A stretch of DNA of 64,000 nt from Clavelina lepadiformis. Its lineage: Eukaryota; Chordata; Ascidiacea; Aplousobranchia; Clavelinidae. Location: the NCBI RefSeq assembly GCF_947623445.1, contig NC_135240.1, forward strand, positions 11,594,001 through 11,658,000. Direction: 5' to 3'. The notes beneath the pieces were generated by a model, which was given only the letters and a program-made list of their open reading frames with translations, was not told the origin of the DNA and did not search any database. Positions 42,101 through 53,143 of this stretch are shown piece by piece; the stretch's first letter is position 1; each line of letters opens with the position of its first letter. The translations under genes and the position numbers were made by a program.

Positions 42101-44940
42101 ATCCCTTCAAAACAAATTACATTACATTCCACATTTCCGTAGGGTATAAATGGAGAGAAACTGCTGAACTGGTAATGATCGACTTCAGTTAGCATGAAAT
42201 GGCAGTTTGAATTTTGAGAACTTTTGCGTTTGGTTTCTTCAGTAATAACAGGAAAACTTGGTGCAGAAAAATTTCATATCATATTTATCATAATAATTAC
42301 ATACTGGTATTTTGTAAAAAAAAAAAATGTATTAAAGCATTTTGCTTATTTTATTTGTTATGAACGTTTATCAGTTGTAATATATATTCTGACCATCATA
42401 TTTCACTTCGCTGAAGACTGAGGTAAACTTTCTACATTGTAGCAAGAGCATTATGAGAAAGTTTTCATCACATTTAGTGTCCATTGGCCTCGTAACATTA
42501 ATAACTACATATGTGATTGGTAGTTTTTAGTCAGTGTTTACCGGTAGTATAGCAGACAACAAGCTAAGGCATCAGCATGGCATTTTTTGCAATAGCGTAG
42601 CAATTTATTTATTTTTTTGATCTTTTCATATTGTAGTGTGACAATTAATTTTTTTATGAATTGTAGAGCAAAAACAATGACTTATGCAGACATGTACAAA
42701 CTAACAGTTAACAAATAAGAAAATCAAACTGACTGACATGAACAGGAAGGTCAATTTATTTGTCACTTTTAAAAATAGATATGACTTGGCCGGGATATTA
42801 TTATACACACAAATAATTATCTGTGAAGTTTAACAACTTGCTACAATCCATTAAAGTTTTAATGATCTAGTGGAATAATAGTTAATGATGGTAATAATTC
42901 TTGAGGTTTCGTTTTCCAGCTCTGGTTTTGGTGCCTACACGTGAATTAGCCCTACAAACGTCTCAGATTGCCATTGAATTAAGTCGCCACATGGGTGAGT
43001 TAAATGTAATGGTTACCACAGGAGGAACAAACCTTCGTGATGACATTATGAGACTTGAAAATAGAAGTAAGAGCTTTTTACTATTGGCATAAATATTTTT
43101 TTTGTAGTTGTTGATTATATATGCTTTCATAAAACGTTTCATTGTACTAGTGGTTTATTTTAGATGTTTCAACCATTTGTTTTACTTGTAAATTTATATT
43201 GTATTTCACAACTCGGAAAGCAAATTTAGCTGAAATAATAGCTAACATCCAGAAATTATTTTGCAGTACACATTATTGTGGCAACCCCAGGACGAATTTT
43301 AGATTTGATCAACAAGGGTATAGCAAAAGTTGATCAATGCAACATGATTGTTCTTGATGAGGTACATTGAGCAAACATGACTGTAAATATTTAACCTTGT
43401 TAAATTGATAGTGTTTGTATTTTGTTTTGTTTTTTCCCTGATATTATTTACCACCAAACATCTCACTGGCTGTGGCAAACTGTTCATTTCTAGGCTGACA
43501 AACTTCTTTCACAAGATTTTAAGCAGATGATGGATAATATTGTTGGTGCATTGCCTGTCAGCCGACAGATATTGCTTTATTCGGCAACATTTCCTATTAC
43601 TGTCAAAGAGTTTATGGTATGATTACTAATCTACCTGTGTACGGTGTTCATTATATTTTTCAATTATAATTGCTGATACATTGAATTTCAATAATGATTT
43701 TTGTGAAAAGCAAATTGTTATTTCCTGCTGCTATCCACGTTTTATCGTTTCATCACCTATTTCCATTAAATATTTTCTAAGGTTCCAGCACAAACTATTT
43801 CCCTGATTTTTGCAATTTAGACATTGATGTCTGAGGGCATGTTATCAGTTGTCCTTGTGGCATTCATTGCATAACATCTGTGTATCTATTGTTTGGTTGA
43901 CATCTTAAAATTTGGCATAAAGCAAAATCAAAAGCAGTTGTTTTGTTTCTGAAGATGAGACACATGAAAAAACCTTACGAGATCAACTTGATGGAGGAGC
44001 TTACGTTGAAGGGTGTCACACAGTATTATGCTTATGTTGAAGAGAAGAAAAAAGTTCATTGTCTTAACACACTTTTCTCAAAGGTAACTAGAATAGATTT
44101 GGATGAAAAACACACTTACGTGGATGAATGACTGTAATGATAACATTGAATTTTTTACTTTGAACAGCTTCAGATAAATCAATCCATTATATTTTGCAAC
44201 TCTACTCATCGGGTGGAATTACTTGCAAAGAAAATCACTGAACTTGGATACTCATGTTTTTACATCCATGCTAAAATGAAACAAGTATGTGAATTTTACT
44301 ACCTGCAAGGATAATTTGATATTTGCTGAAATGTGTGTGTGTGTGTGTGTGTGCATTACAGTATAAGTTGCTGAAACTTACCTGCTTGTAGCTTGAATTG
44401 TTAAAAATCTCAACTATGTTTGTTTTTATTCATAGGAATATCGTAATCGTGTGTTTCATGACTTCAGACAAGGACTGTGCAGGAATCTTGTTTGCAGTGA
44501 CCTGTTTACCCGTGGTATAGATATACAGGCAGTTAATGTTGTTATAAATTTTGATTTTCCAAAGATGCCAGAAACCTATCTTCACCGAATTGGCAGATCA
44601 GGTAAAATCTTTTTTCCTTTTTTATCTTGCTTTGGACCCATACTCTATATGCAACCTTGGACTTAAATTTGAATATTTTAGGCCGCTATGGACATCTTGG
44701 CCTTGCCATCAATCTCATTACCTATGATGATCGTTTCAGCCTGGCGAGAATAGAGGAAGAACTAAAAACTGACATAAAGCCAATTCCACCTGTAAGTTTT
44801 TCACCCTGGAGCTGGATTCCATCAGTTTGACAATGAGTAACAATTTTAACCTGAGCTTTGTTTTGCAGGTCATTGATAAGTGTCTTTATGTTGCTGAGTA
44901 TCAGCAGGAGGCAAGCAAGGATAATGATGGTAAAGTATGA
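39168..44940 (+). CDS. DDX6: DDX6 (RCK/p54, Me31B), DEAD-box RNA helicase
   Basis: A cytoplasmic ATPase of P-bodies that couples translational repression to decapping with CNOT1, 4E-T, EDC3 and LSM14. Twelve exons: 39168-39322, 39497-39560, 39779-39911, 40657-40758, 42920-43066, 43267-43361, 43494-43616, 43955-44083, 44168-44284, 44436-44601, 44682-44791, 44869-44940. They give 470 aa in phase (human 483). Q motif [13 protein letters not shown] (about 101-113); motif I AKNGTGKS (125-132); Ia PTRELA (157-162); DEAD (231-234); SAT (262-264); [28 protein letters not shown] (405-412). The C-terminus follows human DDX6 (KPIP...DK.LYVAEY). All catalytic motifs are intact. Residues 1-60 are polar and variable. 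Confidence 0.98.
40759..42919. other. DDX6 intron 4 (2.2 kb)
   Basis: The largest intron of the gene. I see no nested gene. Minus-strand open frame 41619-41831 has no motif. Confidence 0.5.
44332..44354. repeat. (GT)n microsatellite in DDX6 intron 9
   Basis: About eleven uninterrupted gt dinucleotides; length polymorphism is likely. Confidence 0.9.
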
Positions 44941-45967
44941 AGTCGCTGACATTTGACGACGGTTGCTGTGTTAAGTTCCACACTTATTTTGTCGCAACAA
45001 CTACAAAGCAAACTCTTCTATTTCAGTTTCAGTCAGGAACTTTTGCTATAAAATGCAGACTTTGATGTCCCTAATGTCTAGCTTCGTATGAACTTTGGAA
45101 AATAGCATTTTACTATAACTGTTCTCTCACCTAAGAGTCGTGGTAGAGATATACCAGGCCTGCTTTAAATCTTTTTGTGTTCTATCTTAATGCGAAAAAA
45201 CATGACCTCACTTTTTTGGTTTTCTTTACGCATGAGGTAAAAATATTGCCCACTCAATCAGTTATCAATTGTAAAATTTTCAGTTTTCCCGACAATGTAC
45301 ACATCTGACATGCTTGTCTCAAAAATTCTTACAACAAATCGAGTCACATTAAGTGTGTTTATGTGTACATTTACCATGTCAGATGTGAGTGTGCATTGTT
45401 TTTGAATTTTAGTAATCTCAAAATTACTTCTCAAAAAGTTTCGTTTCCTGCTGGTAGTGTAGTCAGTTGCTAAATGTACATTGACTTCAGATGCATTCCT
45501 TTACATGCATTACTTCCTAAATATTTAACTGAGTAGACCGTAAATTTTAAGTTATCATGGTATTCCCATCAGCAGTCTGTTTTTAGATTGGTTGTATTTC
45601 ACTTATGGCAAAAACTGTAAGTTTTTGGATCAATCAAGTTTCCTCTGTTCTCTCTTGCAGCATCAGCCACTTCAAACTAATTTTGAAAATATCGGCTACA
45701 AGGACTGTAAAGAAAAAATATTTTGGCAACATTGTTTATTTGGTCACAACATTGTAAAAACTTTAGCAATTAATAAATTTGGTATCTTTAACAGTTTGTC
45801 ATGAAATAAAAATTCTCTGGTATTTAACATTTGTGGTGCTGTTTTACTATCCACATACACAGTACAGTGCAACAAAATAACCGGCATGCATACAATAATT
45901 TACAGACATAAAAAATTACTAACGTATACGAAAAACTTGAGCACCAAAGTGAAATGCTGAATGTATT
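44941..45967. other. DDX6 3' UTR and HEATR6 downstream region
   Basis: About 1 kb between converging stop codons. AATAAA-type signals on the plus strand occur near 45773 and 45805 and could end a long DDX6 3' UTR. No exon is recognised. Confidence 0.45.
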
Positions 45968-48900
45968 TTATTCAGATGACGGAATTAAAAAAATTTCACT
46001 GATAACTGATGCAAGGTGAATATCAAAGCTTGGCTCTTTCTCATTTCCAGTATTGAAGTAAGTCCTGATGACCTGCTTCCAATGTGAGCATGCATTATTA
46101 AAAAACTCCAGTTTTTGGTCACTAGTGTATTGGCCAAGTGCAGCATAACTTTCTGGTTCCTTGCGACTTTCCTCATTTGGCTTCTTTATGGTTTTGTACC
46201 ATTTTGCTAATTGAAATTGTATCAAGTTAATCGTCACTTTATCCTGCACAGAAGAAATAATTGAAGGCATGTCATCAACAACGATTAACTTCGTGAGGTG
46301 CAGCAAAGTGTAAATGATTTCTTCCTGAAGTTTGTCTTTAAATTTGTATTCTCCAAAATCAACTGCCTCATCATCACTGCTTAGTAATGTGTTTACGATG
46401 CACATATAGACACTACTAAACTTCTTGCCATATGAATCTCTCTTTTCAGGACATCCAAGTGCTACAGTAGCCTTGATTTTTACTTTGTAATTTTTTGATG
46501 AGGCAACAGTGGAGCAAAGGGCATCAACTACATCATCTGTCCATTCTGGTTTGCCTACAGGCAATTTGCGATTACCTAGCATATTTCCACAGGCTAGGCA
46601 TGCATTCCATCTTACCTTCATCAGAGAGTCTTTTAGCATGGCTTTAATGATCAATGATTTTGCTTGAAAGATTTTAGTGCAAAATCTTTCATTATGCACA
46701 TGATACTCATTGAATAATCTAAGCATGTTTCCTAAAACCCTCATCATATTAAACCGTACTTTGTCTTTGCTGTCAGTGTCAAATGTATGAATAGCAATAT
46801 CAAAGAGTTCCATTAAAAGTGAGTTTCCAATCTCCTTCAGCGAAAAAGAGTCAGTATCTGTTTCTACATTAATTATAATGGCATCAGTAAAATTACCAAA
46901 TGACCATGCAGCATTGGACTGAACACTTTTCACAGAATCTTTCATAAGCTTTATTATACAGCCAGCAACATCTTCAACAAAGCATATATCTCTACGCAGC
47001 ACTGGAAACATAATAAACACTGCCAGAGATCTGATAGATGCAGACCTAACCAGATAGTTCTCGTCACTAGTTAGGCCCATCAATAAAGTCTGGGCAAACA
47101 GTTGCAATTTCTGAGGTAATTTTTCAAAAACTATTGGTCCAATTGTAGATAGAAAATCACATATGTGACTTCTATTCACAAAGTATATGTCTTCTTGTGT
47201 GGCAACTTGTATTGGTCCAGAAAGCAACTCCTCCCAAAGAGCAAGGCTATCAGAAACAAATTCTTCATTTTGTTGATGTTTTAGTAAACTTCTTCCAATT
47301 TCCTCCAGCAATTTAAATACATGTAATTGTACAGTTGTGTTGTCAGTGGTCATACAGTAGTGAATTACAGTTGTAAGTTCCTTTAGGTATGGTTTGATTA
47401 CCACAAAGTATTGCCTTGATGTGGTTGTCAGAAGTTGAAGAGCTGCTATACGTAATGGCAAGGGTGTATCAGCTGTATCAGAAGCTTGGAGACAAAGGCC
47501 CATGCAATCTGTTATCAACCACGACTGACTTTTCAGGTTAAGCGCACTAAGAGGCTTAGCAAGACATTTTCCATTGTGATGCTCAGTTGAGGATGAAGCT
47601 GGTATTTCTGTCTCCGTTATACTGCAAGCCACTTCCAATAAAGCAGGATCACTGGAAAGGATAGATATCAAAACATTTAGGGCACCCACACGACAATCCA
47701 CATCATGACTAGAAAACATTATTTTACGAACTTCAGAAATGATCCCTGAAACCAAACCTTTATTTAATTTAGTGTAAGGAGCATTTGCTGCCAGCGAACT
47801 CAATGCTTTTAGAATATGAACTTGCACAAGAGCGGATCTTTCCCTTGAAATAGCTTTTAACAAGACATCATGGATATCATGTACTGATGAAGCAAGCATA
47901 GCAGAGAATGATATAAAAGATGTAGAAACTGTTTCTTGAGTTGCAAGTCCCAAAAAACTTCTACTTCCTTCAAGCATGGCACAAACAACCATCAACGCAG
48001 CAACCCTTGCTTTTGGCCCGGGGTCATGAATAATACATGAAAGCAGTGACACGTCATTTGGAGAAGATGTACCAGGTATAAATGAGTTCCAATATCCCAA
48101 CATGATCAGCTTATTTGTTTTCCTTACAATCAGAAGCAAACTACCGATGGCCATCTGCCGTATTTTATGAGCAAAGGAGGTCATGGCTGATAGCTGGCCT
48201 CCTTCCGTATCAGAATAGTCGGATTCAGAACTAGCCCCCAACATCTTCAATACATCTGAGTCTGAGTTTGCCCCATCAAATGATGGACCTCTATTGACAG
48301 GAAATTTTTGTAATGATTTTGGGGTAAGTAAATTTAAACTTTTCACATTTTCACTAAGCAAATCTTGCATATTCTTAATTGGTGAGGGTTGGGAAGTATC
48401 ACTGTCTGTTCTGTTTTTTGCATTAGGTTTACGAGTTCTACGTTTTTTCTTTTTCTTAGATGACTGATGTGATACCGGTTCCACTTGAGAAACTTTAGCA
48501 TTCGGTTGAAGTGTGTGTGGAACAGGAAGTGGTTGAAGAATAGATGGCAACTCTTTGGATTGAGCGGGAAGACCAAATACTAAATGCTTTTTCAAAATTG
48601 CTAAAAACGAACCAATTTCATGCACATGAATACCATTAGAACCATCCAAAATATGTTGCAAACCCTTGTGTGAAGCAAAGACAACTCGATAATGTGCCAC
48701 ATCTTTGATGGAAGGTATTGAGTGCAAGGCATCAATGAAGAGTTGGAGGCAGATATGCATGTGATCTTCGGTCAATTTTTCTCGGCTTTCAGATGTCAGA
48801 CACAAGCCTGACAAACACTGAAGACAGACTTTCTTTAACTCCAAGGAAATAGGTGCCTGAAGTAACCCACTAATACTACCACTTCTGCCATCCCTGCCAA

Positions 48901-49351
48901 TTAACCATTCTAAAAGTTCAGGGATGATATATGCACCATTACCAAAAGTGACGGTAGAAATTGCACCCAAGACGTGTGTACATTTGTCATTGGGTATACC
49001 ATTATAATTTGCTAAAACTTGTAGCCACACTTCCCTCAGACCATGTAAGATAACACTGACTGACATACTACAAATGACAATTTTTTGCTTGGCAGCAACA
49101 TTAACAATCAGTTGACAAAGATGAATCAAAAATATTTCCTCCTGGCCAAACTCTTTCAAAATGCCTATAAGATGTAAGAGCATATCAGTACATGTCCATC
49201 TTGTAATAAACGGAAGTCTTTCCTTGTAATTCAACTGGTTGAGCTTTGTTAAAACTCCAAGTAATTTCGGCTTATCACAATGTTTGGGTGGTATATGAAT
49301 TAGTTCCATATAGAGTTCCTTGAATATATCATCGGGTAGCCATGTATCCAT
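45968..49351 (-). CDS. HEATR6: HEATR6, HEAT-repeat protein, intronless
   Basis: A HEAT/ARM-repeat solenoid protein of unclear molecular role (human 1181 aa, amplified in breast cancer). One uninterrupted frame of 1127 aa. Residues 1-260 are helical repeats; a Lys/Arg cluster (299-308) and Ser-rich linker follow; SSESDYSDTEGG near 374-385 precedes the conserved DUF4042 region (about 390-560) with MLGYWNSFIPGT and IIHDPGPKARVAALMV. The rest is HEAT repeats (for example AAWSFGNFTDA and RWNACLACGNMLGN). The start is ATG 49351, with acceptor-like caaaattcag in the leader and tttgcag further up. The AATAAA hexamer (45972-45967) overlaps the stop. Every other long gene here has introns. There is no poly(A) tract or target duplication to mark recent retroposition. 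Confidence 0.92.
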   Translation of the reverse strand: MDTWLPDDIFKELYMELIHIPPKHCDKPKLLGVLTKLNQLNYKERLPFITRWTCTDMLLHLIGILKEFGQEEIFLIHLCQLIVNVAAKQKIVICSMSVSVILHGLREVWLQVLANYNGIPNDKCTHVLGAISTVTFGNGAYIIPELLEWLIGRDGRSGSISGLLQAPISLELKKVCLQCLSGLCLTSESREKLTEDHMHICLQLFIDALHSIPSIKDVAHYRVVFASHKGLQHILDGSNGIHVHEIGSFLAILKKHLVFGLPAQSKELPSILQPLPVPHTLQPNAKVSQVEPVSHQSSKKKKKRRTRKPNAKNRTDSDTSQPSPIKNMQDLLSENVKSLNLLTPKSLQKFPVNRGPSFDGANSDSDVLKMLGASSESDYSDTEGGQLSAMTSFAHKIRQMAIGSLLLIVRKTNKLIMLGYWNSFIPGTSSPNDVSLLSCIIHDPGPKARVAALMVVCAMLEGSRSFLGLATQETVSTSFISFSAMLASSVHDIHDVLLKAISRERSALVQVHILKALSSLAANAPYTKLNKGLVSGIISEVRKIMFSSHDVDCRVGALNVLISILSSDPALLEVACSITETEIPASSSTEHHNGKCLAKPLSALNLKSQSWLITDCMGLCLQASDTADTPLPLRIAALQLLTTTSRQYFVVIKPYLKELTTVIHYCMTTDNTTVQLHVFKLLEEIGRSLLKHQQNEEFVSDSLALWEELLSGPIQVATQEDIYFVNRSHICDFLSTIGPIVFEKLPQKLQLFAQTLLMGLTSDENYLVRSASIRSLAVFIMFPVLRRDICFVEDVAGCIIKLMKDSVKSVQSNAAWSFGNFTDAIIINVETDTDSFSLKEIGNSLLMELFDIAIHTFDTDSKDKVRFNMMRVLGNMLRLFNEYHVHNERFCTKIFQAKSLIIKAMLKDSLMKVRWNACLACGNMLGNRKLPVGKPEWTDDVVDALCSTVASSKNYKVKIKATVALGCPEKRDSYGKKFSSVYMCIVNTLLSSDDEAVDFGEYKFKDKLQEEIIYTLLHLTKLIVVDDMPSIISSVQDKVTINLIQFQLAKWYKTIKKPNEESRKEPESYAALGQYTSDQKLEFFNNACSHWKQVIRTYFNTGNEKEPSFDIHLASVISEIFLIPSSE

Positions 49352-51984
49352 GATTGTAGGCTAACTGAATTTTGGTTATCTTATAAGGTTCTAAAGCATA
49401 AAGGTAACCTTATCCTGCAAATATAAAAGAAAACCACATATTACTAGACCTCACTCTAAACATTATTACATACAATTTGGGAGAGTTTTAGAGGACCATT
49501 GTTGATGGGATCCACTGTTGCAATGAGCTCCAGTTAAAAAACTAAAAGCGTAAGACTTGTATCACTACTTCGAGAAATTCCAAATCTGACTGAAAAACAA
49601 CTTTAGAAGATTATGCTGTAAACAGAGTGGCCTGGCAAGTTCATTGTGCGTTAAGTAGCAACACAGAAACACATATTATGAAACCGGAAATAAATGACGT
49701 TGGCAGTAGTTCTACCTGTTATTGTTTCTTAGGTCTTTTGAAAATTTTATATCACAAATATACCTCAAAAATTTTCACATGACATTTGAAAGAGTAACTA
49801 ACGAAACCAAGAAAAATTGCTGCTGACATTTATTTCATAATTTACTTCTTCGGATGAAAATTTGCGCATCTGTGTTTATTCATGCTTAACATTGTAATTA
49901 ATTTCCTAGATAGCTTTGTTTTACATTGATCATATTCATTACTCTGCTTTTGTTTTAGAGCCAGATTCACATCTTTCAGAGTAGTAATCTCACAGGCCTT
50001 TCTCTTTTAGTCTTATAACTGGAGCTCAGCAGCAAATCCAAGTTAAAGGTTCGCCAAGACTCTCTATAGTCAGATAGTGACAGTACTGACTTGAAAGTGT
50101 ATACACTGTAGTGTTTGACAAGAAATCGTACGTGCAAAAACGCAATTATTGGGGAGACGAGGTGCACGTTGAAATTGATGAATCTCCTGCATGTAGGTGC
50201 CACACTTTCCACCTTTTGGTGACAGTTGTTCAAGAACCTTCATTAAGATACCTACTCAGTACCCGTACTTTGCACTACTCAGATGGCCACAAATTAATTT
50301 TTGTCTTGTTTATTCGATAACGGTTTAAAATAAATATTTTAACAAAGCTGTCTTATTGTAACCACAACTATTATACCTAGGCCTACACCCAACAGACTTA
50401 CAACCTAATTCAAATTTAACTTTGAGTCAAAATCGAGCCATAGGCCAACATACTTTCTTCCATACATTTTTACATCAAACAACAGATATGTTTATATAAT
50501 TAAAAGCATAATTATATTCTGTATAACAGATTAATTTACAACATTTTGCTCAACAGCTTTGAGGTGGATGTCATACAGTACCTATCATAGAACTTATGCG
50601 TCAACGTGCAAAACGAACAAACGCAAACTTCACAATTGGATCAAGCCCAAGCTGATTTTGATGATTTCTTATTGGTTAACTTTAATTACATAGACATCAT
50701 AAATTTGTTGATTTCACAGCTTTGCTAATATTTGTGACAAAACTGAAAACGTTAACTCACTTTAAATAAGCATGACTGATTAAAACAAATGTTTTTATGC
50801 TGTATATTTCTTGTTTCACGTGTAAAAATTTGCTAAAGTTAAATGATATACAAGCTTTTTTAATTTCTTTTTGCCATTTCTCTTTAGAACCTATTGAAAA
50901 CTTCAAAAGTTTTTATAGGTGATAAGATTTGACTTGAGACATTGCTTTTTTCTGCTATTGTGTATTGCAATATGTTATTGTAGGATAGTTGTCGTAATCA
51001 CTAGTGTGTATACGCCGTAGTCGGCGTATCCACTATTCATCAAAAATACCGTAGTTGAAGGGAATGTAGAAGCATAATTTCCTAATGACATTACTGTATT
51101 ATACTTTTTTATTTGCTTCACTCTGTCTCTATTTTAGTGCACTTGTGCACTTTATTCATCCATGTCAGTTTTTATATTTATTTCGGCTATAAACACCCAT
51201 GTTTTTAATGTTAGAGAACATGTCCTCCACATCTTCCAACAGTGTAATTGTTTCGTTGTTTCTGTTATTTTGGTCCTAAATTTGTTAAACGTAGGGATTA
51301 TTTTGTGGGTTTGGTGCCAATGCTAACCTACCATCTTATAGCACAATTCTATTATTACTATCTTGCATGTTTTTAGCCCTTGGGCTTTCCAACTTTTTCC
51401 TGCTCGTTAATTGTTCTTGAGCATGTGTTTTTTGTGCTATAACTACAACGGTTAGCACTGTAACTTTCGCTCCGCACAGTTAATGGGGAAAAGTTACCAA
51501 TACAATACAAGATAACAACTTTCGACTTATATAGTGCTGAGTTGAGTAGACTTTCCGTTAGTGATAGGCCTACCTTTTTAAAGTGGTAGAGGCAAGAAAG
51601 TCGCAGCAGTTTGGCGGCTAGAGCTGTTAAGCAAGCTTTCCAAACAGTTGTTGAGCATGCATTGTATACTACTATGCCAAATTAACTTCAAGGCTGCAAC
51701 AATTTTAACGAAATTCGTTAACTACAACATTAATTTTTTCGTGACATAACCGGAAAAGGTCGTTTTTGCAGTTTCCTTTTAAGTAGTTGCCCAAAACTAA
51801 TATGTGCATGCTTTTACTGCTTGATTGAGGAAATGCTATGGTTACAAGTAATAATCCTTGTGAGTCGCAACCTCCGGAATAATATCTCAAAATTAACTGT
51901 GGTGATAAATCTGAAATGCTATGGTGCCTCTATATCTCGAAAGATTCGCAAGTGCCGATAGAGGAATACACGAATAAGCCGAAA
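49352..51984. other. Intergenic upstream of HEATR6
   Basis: Holds the HEATR6 promoter. On the minus strand near 49416 the sequence tatatttgcag would make a good 5'-UTR acceptor. No other gene is seen. Confidence 0.4.
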
Positions 51985-52656
51985 GCTTAACTTTCACTTG
52001 TTACAGGGCAACATACTGGACATGCTTGATAAGTATAGAATGTCTCCTCTGAACAGCTATGTTTTCGATGATACAGACTTTGCTGATGCTGAGGTCACGG
52101 ATCGACCTGATCGAGAAGAAAATATAGCTTCTGTTGATCTACCTTCTATCCAGAATCTATCGCCATTCTAAAGTTACCCTCCATTTCCTTTTCTGATTCC
52201 TCTGCCAAATTGTCTGTAGGAGTTTTCACTTTCTGTAATAAAGTCCTCCTGATATATTCTTTATTGCAAAACAGACACCGCACAAGCTTCTAAAACTCCA
52301 TTAAGTATACAACTTGCAAAAATGGGTAACCGTACAAGATATCAGTCCTCTTTCAAGGAAAAAGAGGTCCCATAATGCTGGTGTTAGACGCCACAAATCA
52401 TAGGTGCAGCAATCTTAACTTGAATCTCCTCAAGAAAACAGCTTAATCAAATAAACGAATCCACAGCAATCCCCAAAATGGTTCCTGCTCTATTCACAAA
52501 GCTAACAAAGCAGAAAAAGACACTAGATAAGCTTGAGCAAGAAAGGTTTATTTCATTTGGCTGTGTTTAGTGTGCGGATATTCTGCTGAAGAGAATTGGA
52601 CCCAATGGTACCTCGAAAAATGCTCTGAACATTTGTGTTATGAAAATGGTTTTTGA
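51985..52656 (+). pseudogene. pogo/Tigger-like transposase C-terminal relic
   Basis: One frame (52019-52171) reads MSPLNSYVFDDTDFADAEV and then TDRPDREENIA. This resembles the conserved segment after the DDE domain of pogo/Tigger-class transposases, PlNp.vF.d.DF..a.vTDRP. It continues at 52326 with VTVQDISPLSRKKRSHNAGV before a stop. At 52558-52656 a cysteine-rich end (LCLVCGYSAEENWTQW, then YLEKCSEHLC) resembles their terminal zinc finger. Stops and frame changes separate the pieces; the DDE core was not found. The family call rests on remembered motif order. Confidence 0.65.
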
Positions 52657-52926
52657 ATATTTTAGGCTTATATTTGTATTGTTTTCGCATGTTATTTTCG
52701 TTGATTTTTACTGTTTGTTTTTAATTTATTTAATTAATTAATTCGTCTGCATGTCAAGTTTATAAGCAATTTAAGAAACTTGGGTCAGTAGCCTATATAA
52801 AGCAAAAAAATAAATCCTATATTTGAAGTAAATTTGCAGCTAACATAACATTGCAGCAAGGTAAACTGTGTTAAGTTTGCTTATTTTCTTGCATTTTGAC
52901 AGCTTATTAAAGACTTCCATTTTACA

Positions 52927-52971
52927 CGTAGGTCGTGTCGTCGTAGGTCGTGTCGTCGTAGGTCGTGTCGT
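52927..52971. repeat. Three exact tandem copies of a 15-bp unit
   Basis: The unit cgtaggtcgtgtcgt occurs three times without mismatch, directly upstream of a foldback element. Confidence 0.95.
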
Positions 52972-52982
52972 TTATAAAAGAA

Positions 52983-53143
52983 AAAGTAAAATAAGAAACA
53001 GGCTGTAGTTTGGAACTCTAAAGCTTAACTTTGTAATTTTCGACACGAGATTTCGCAAGCAAAAGCTTGCTTCTTCAGGTGTACGAAAAATATAAAGTTT
53101 AGCTTAGGAGTGCCAAACTATATCCTGTTTTTTATTTTACTTT
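52983..53143. mobile_element. Small foldback element (161 bp)
   Basis: Arms of 60 bases (52983-53042 and 53084-53143) are reverse complements with roughly ten mismatches. The 41-base centre is itself palindromic around gcaagcaaaagcttgc. No coding capacity. Probably a MITE; no clear target duplication was found. Confidence 0.75.

Noticed and set aside
52927..52971. CRISPR-like array
   Set aside because: The three 15-bp units are directly adjacent with no spacers, and the genome is eukaryotic.
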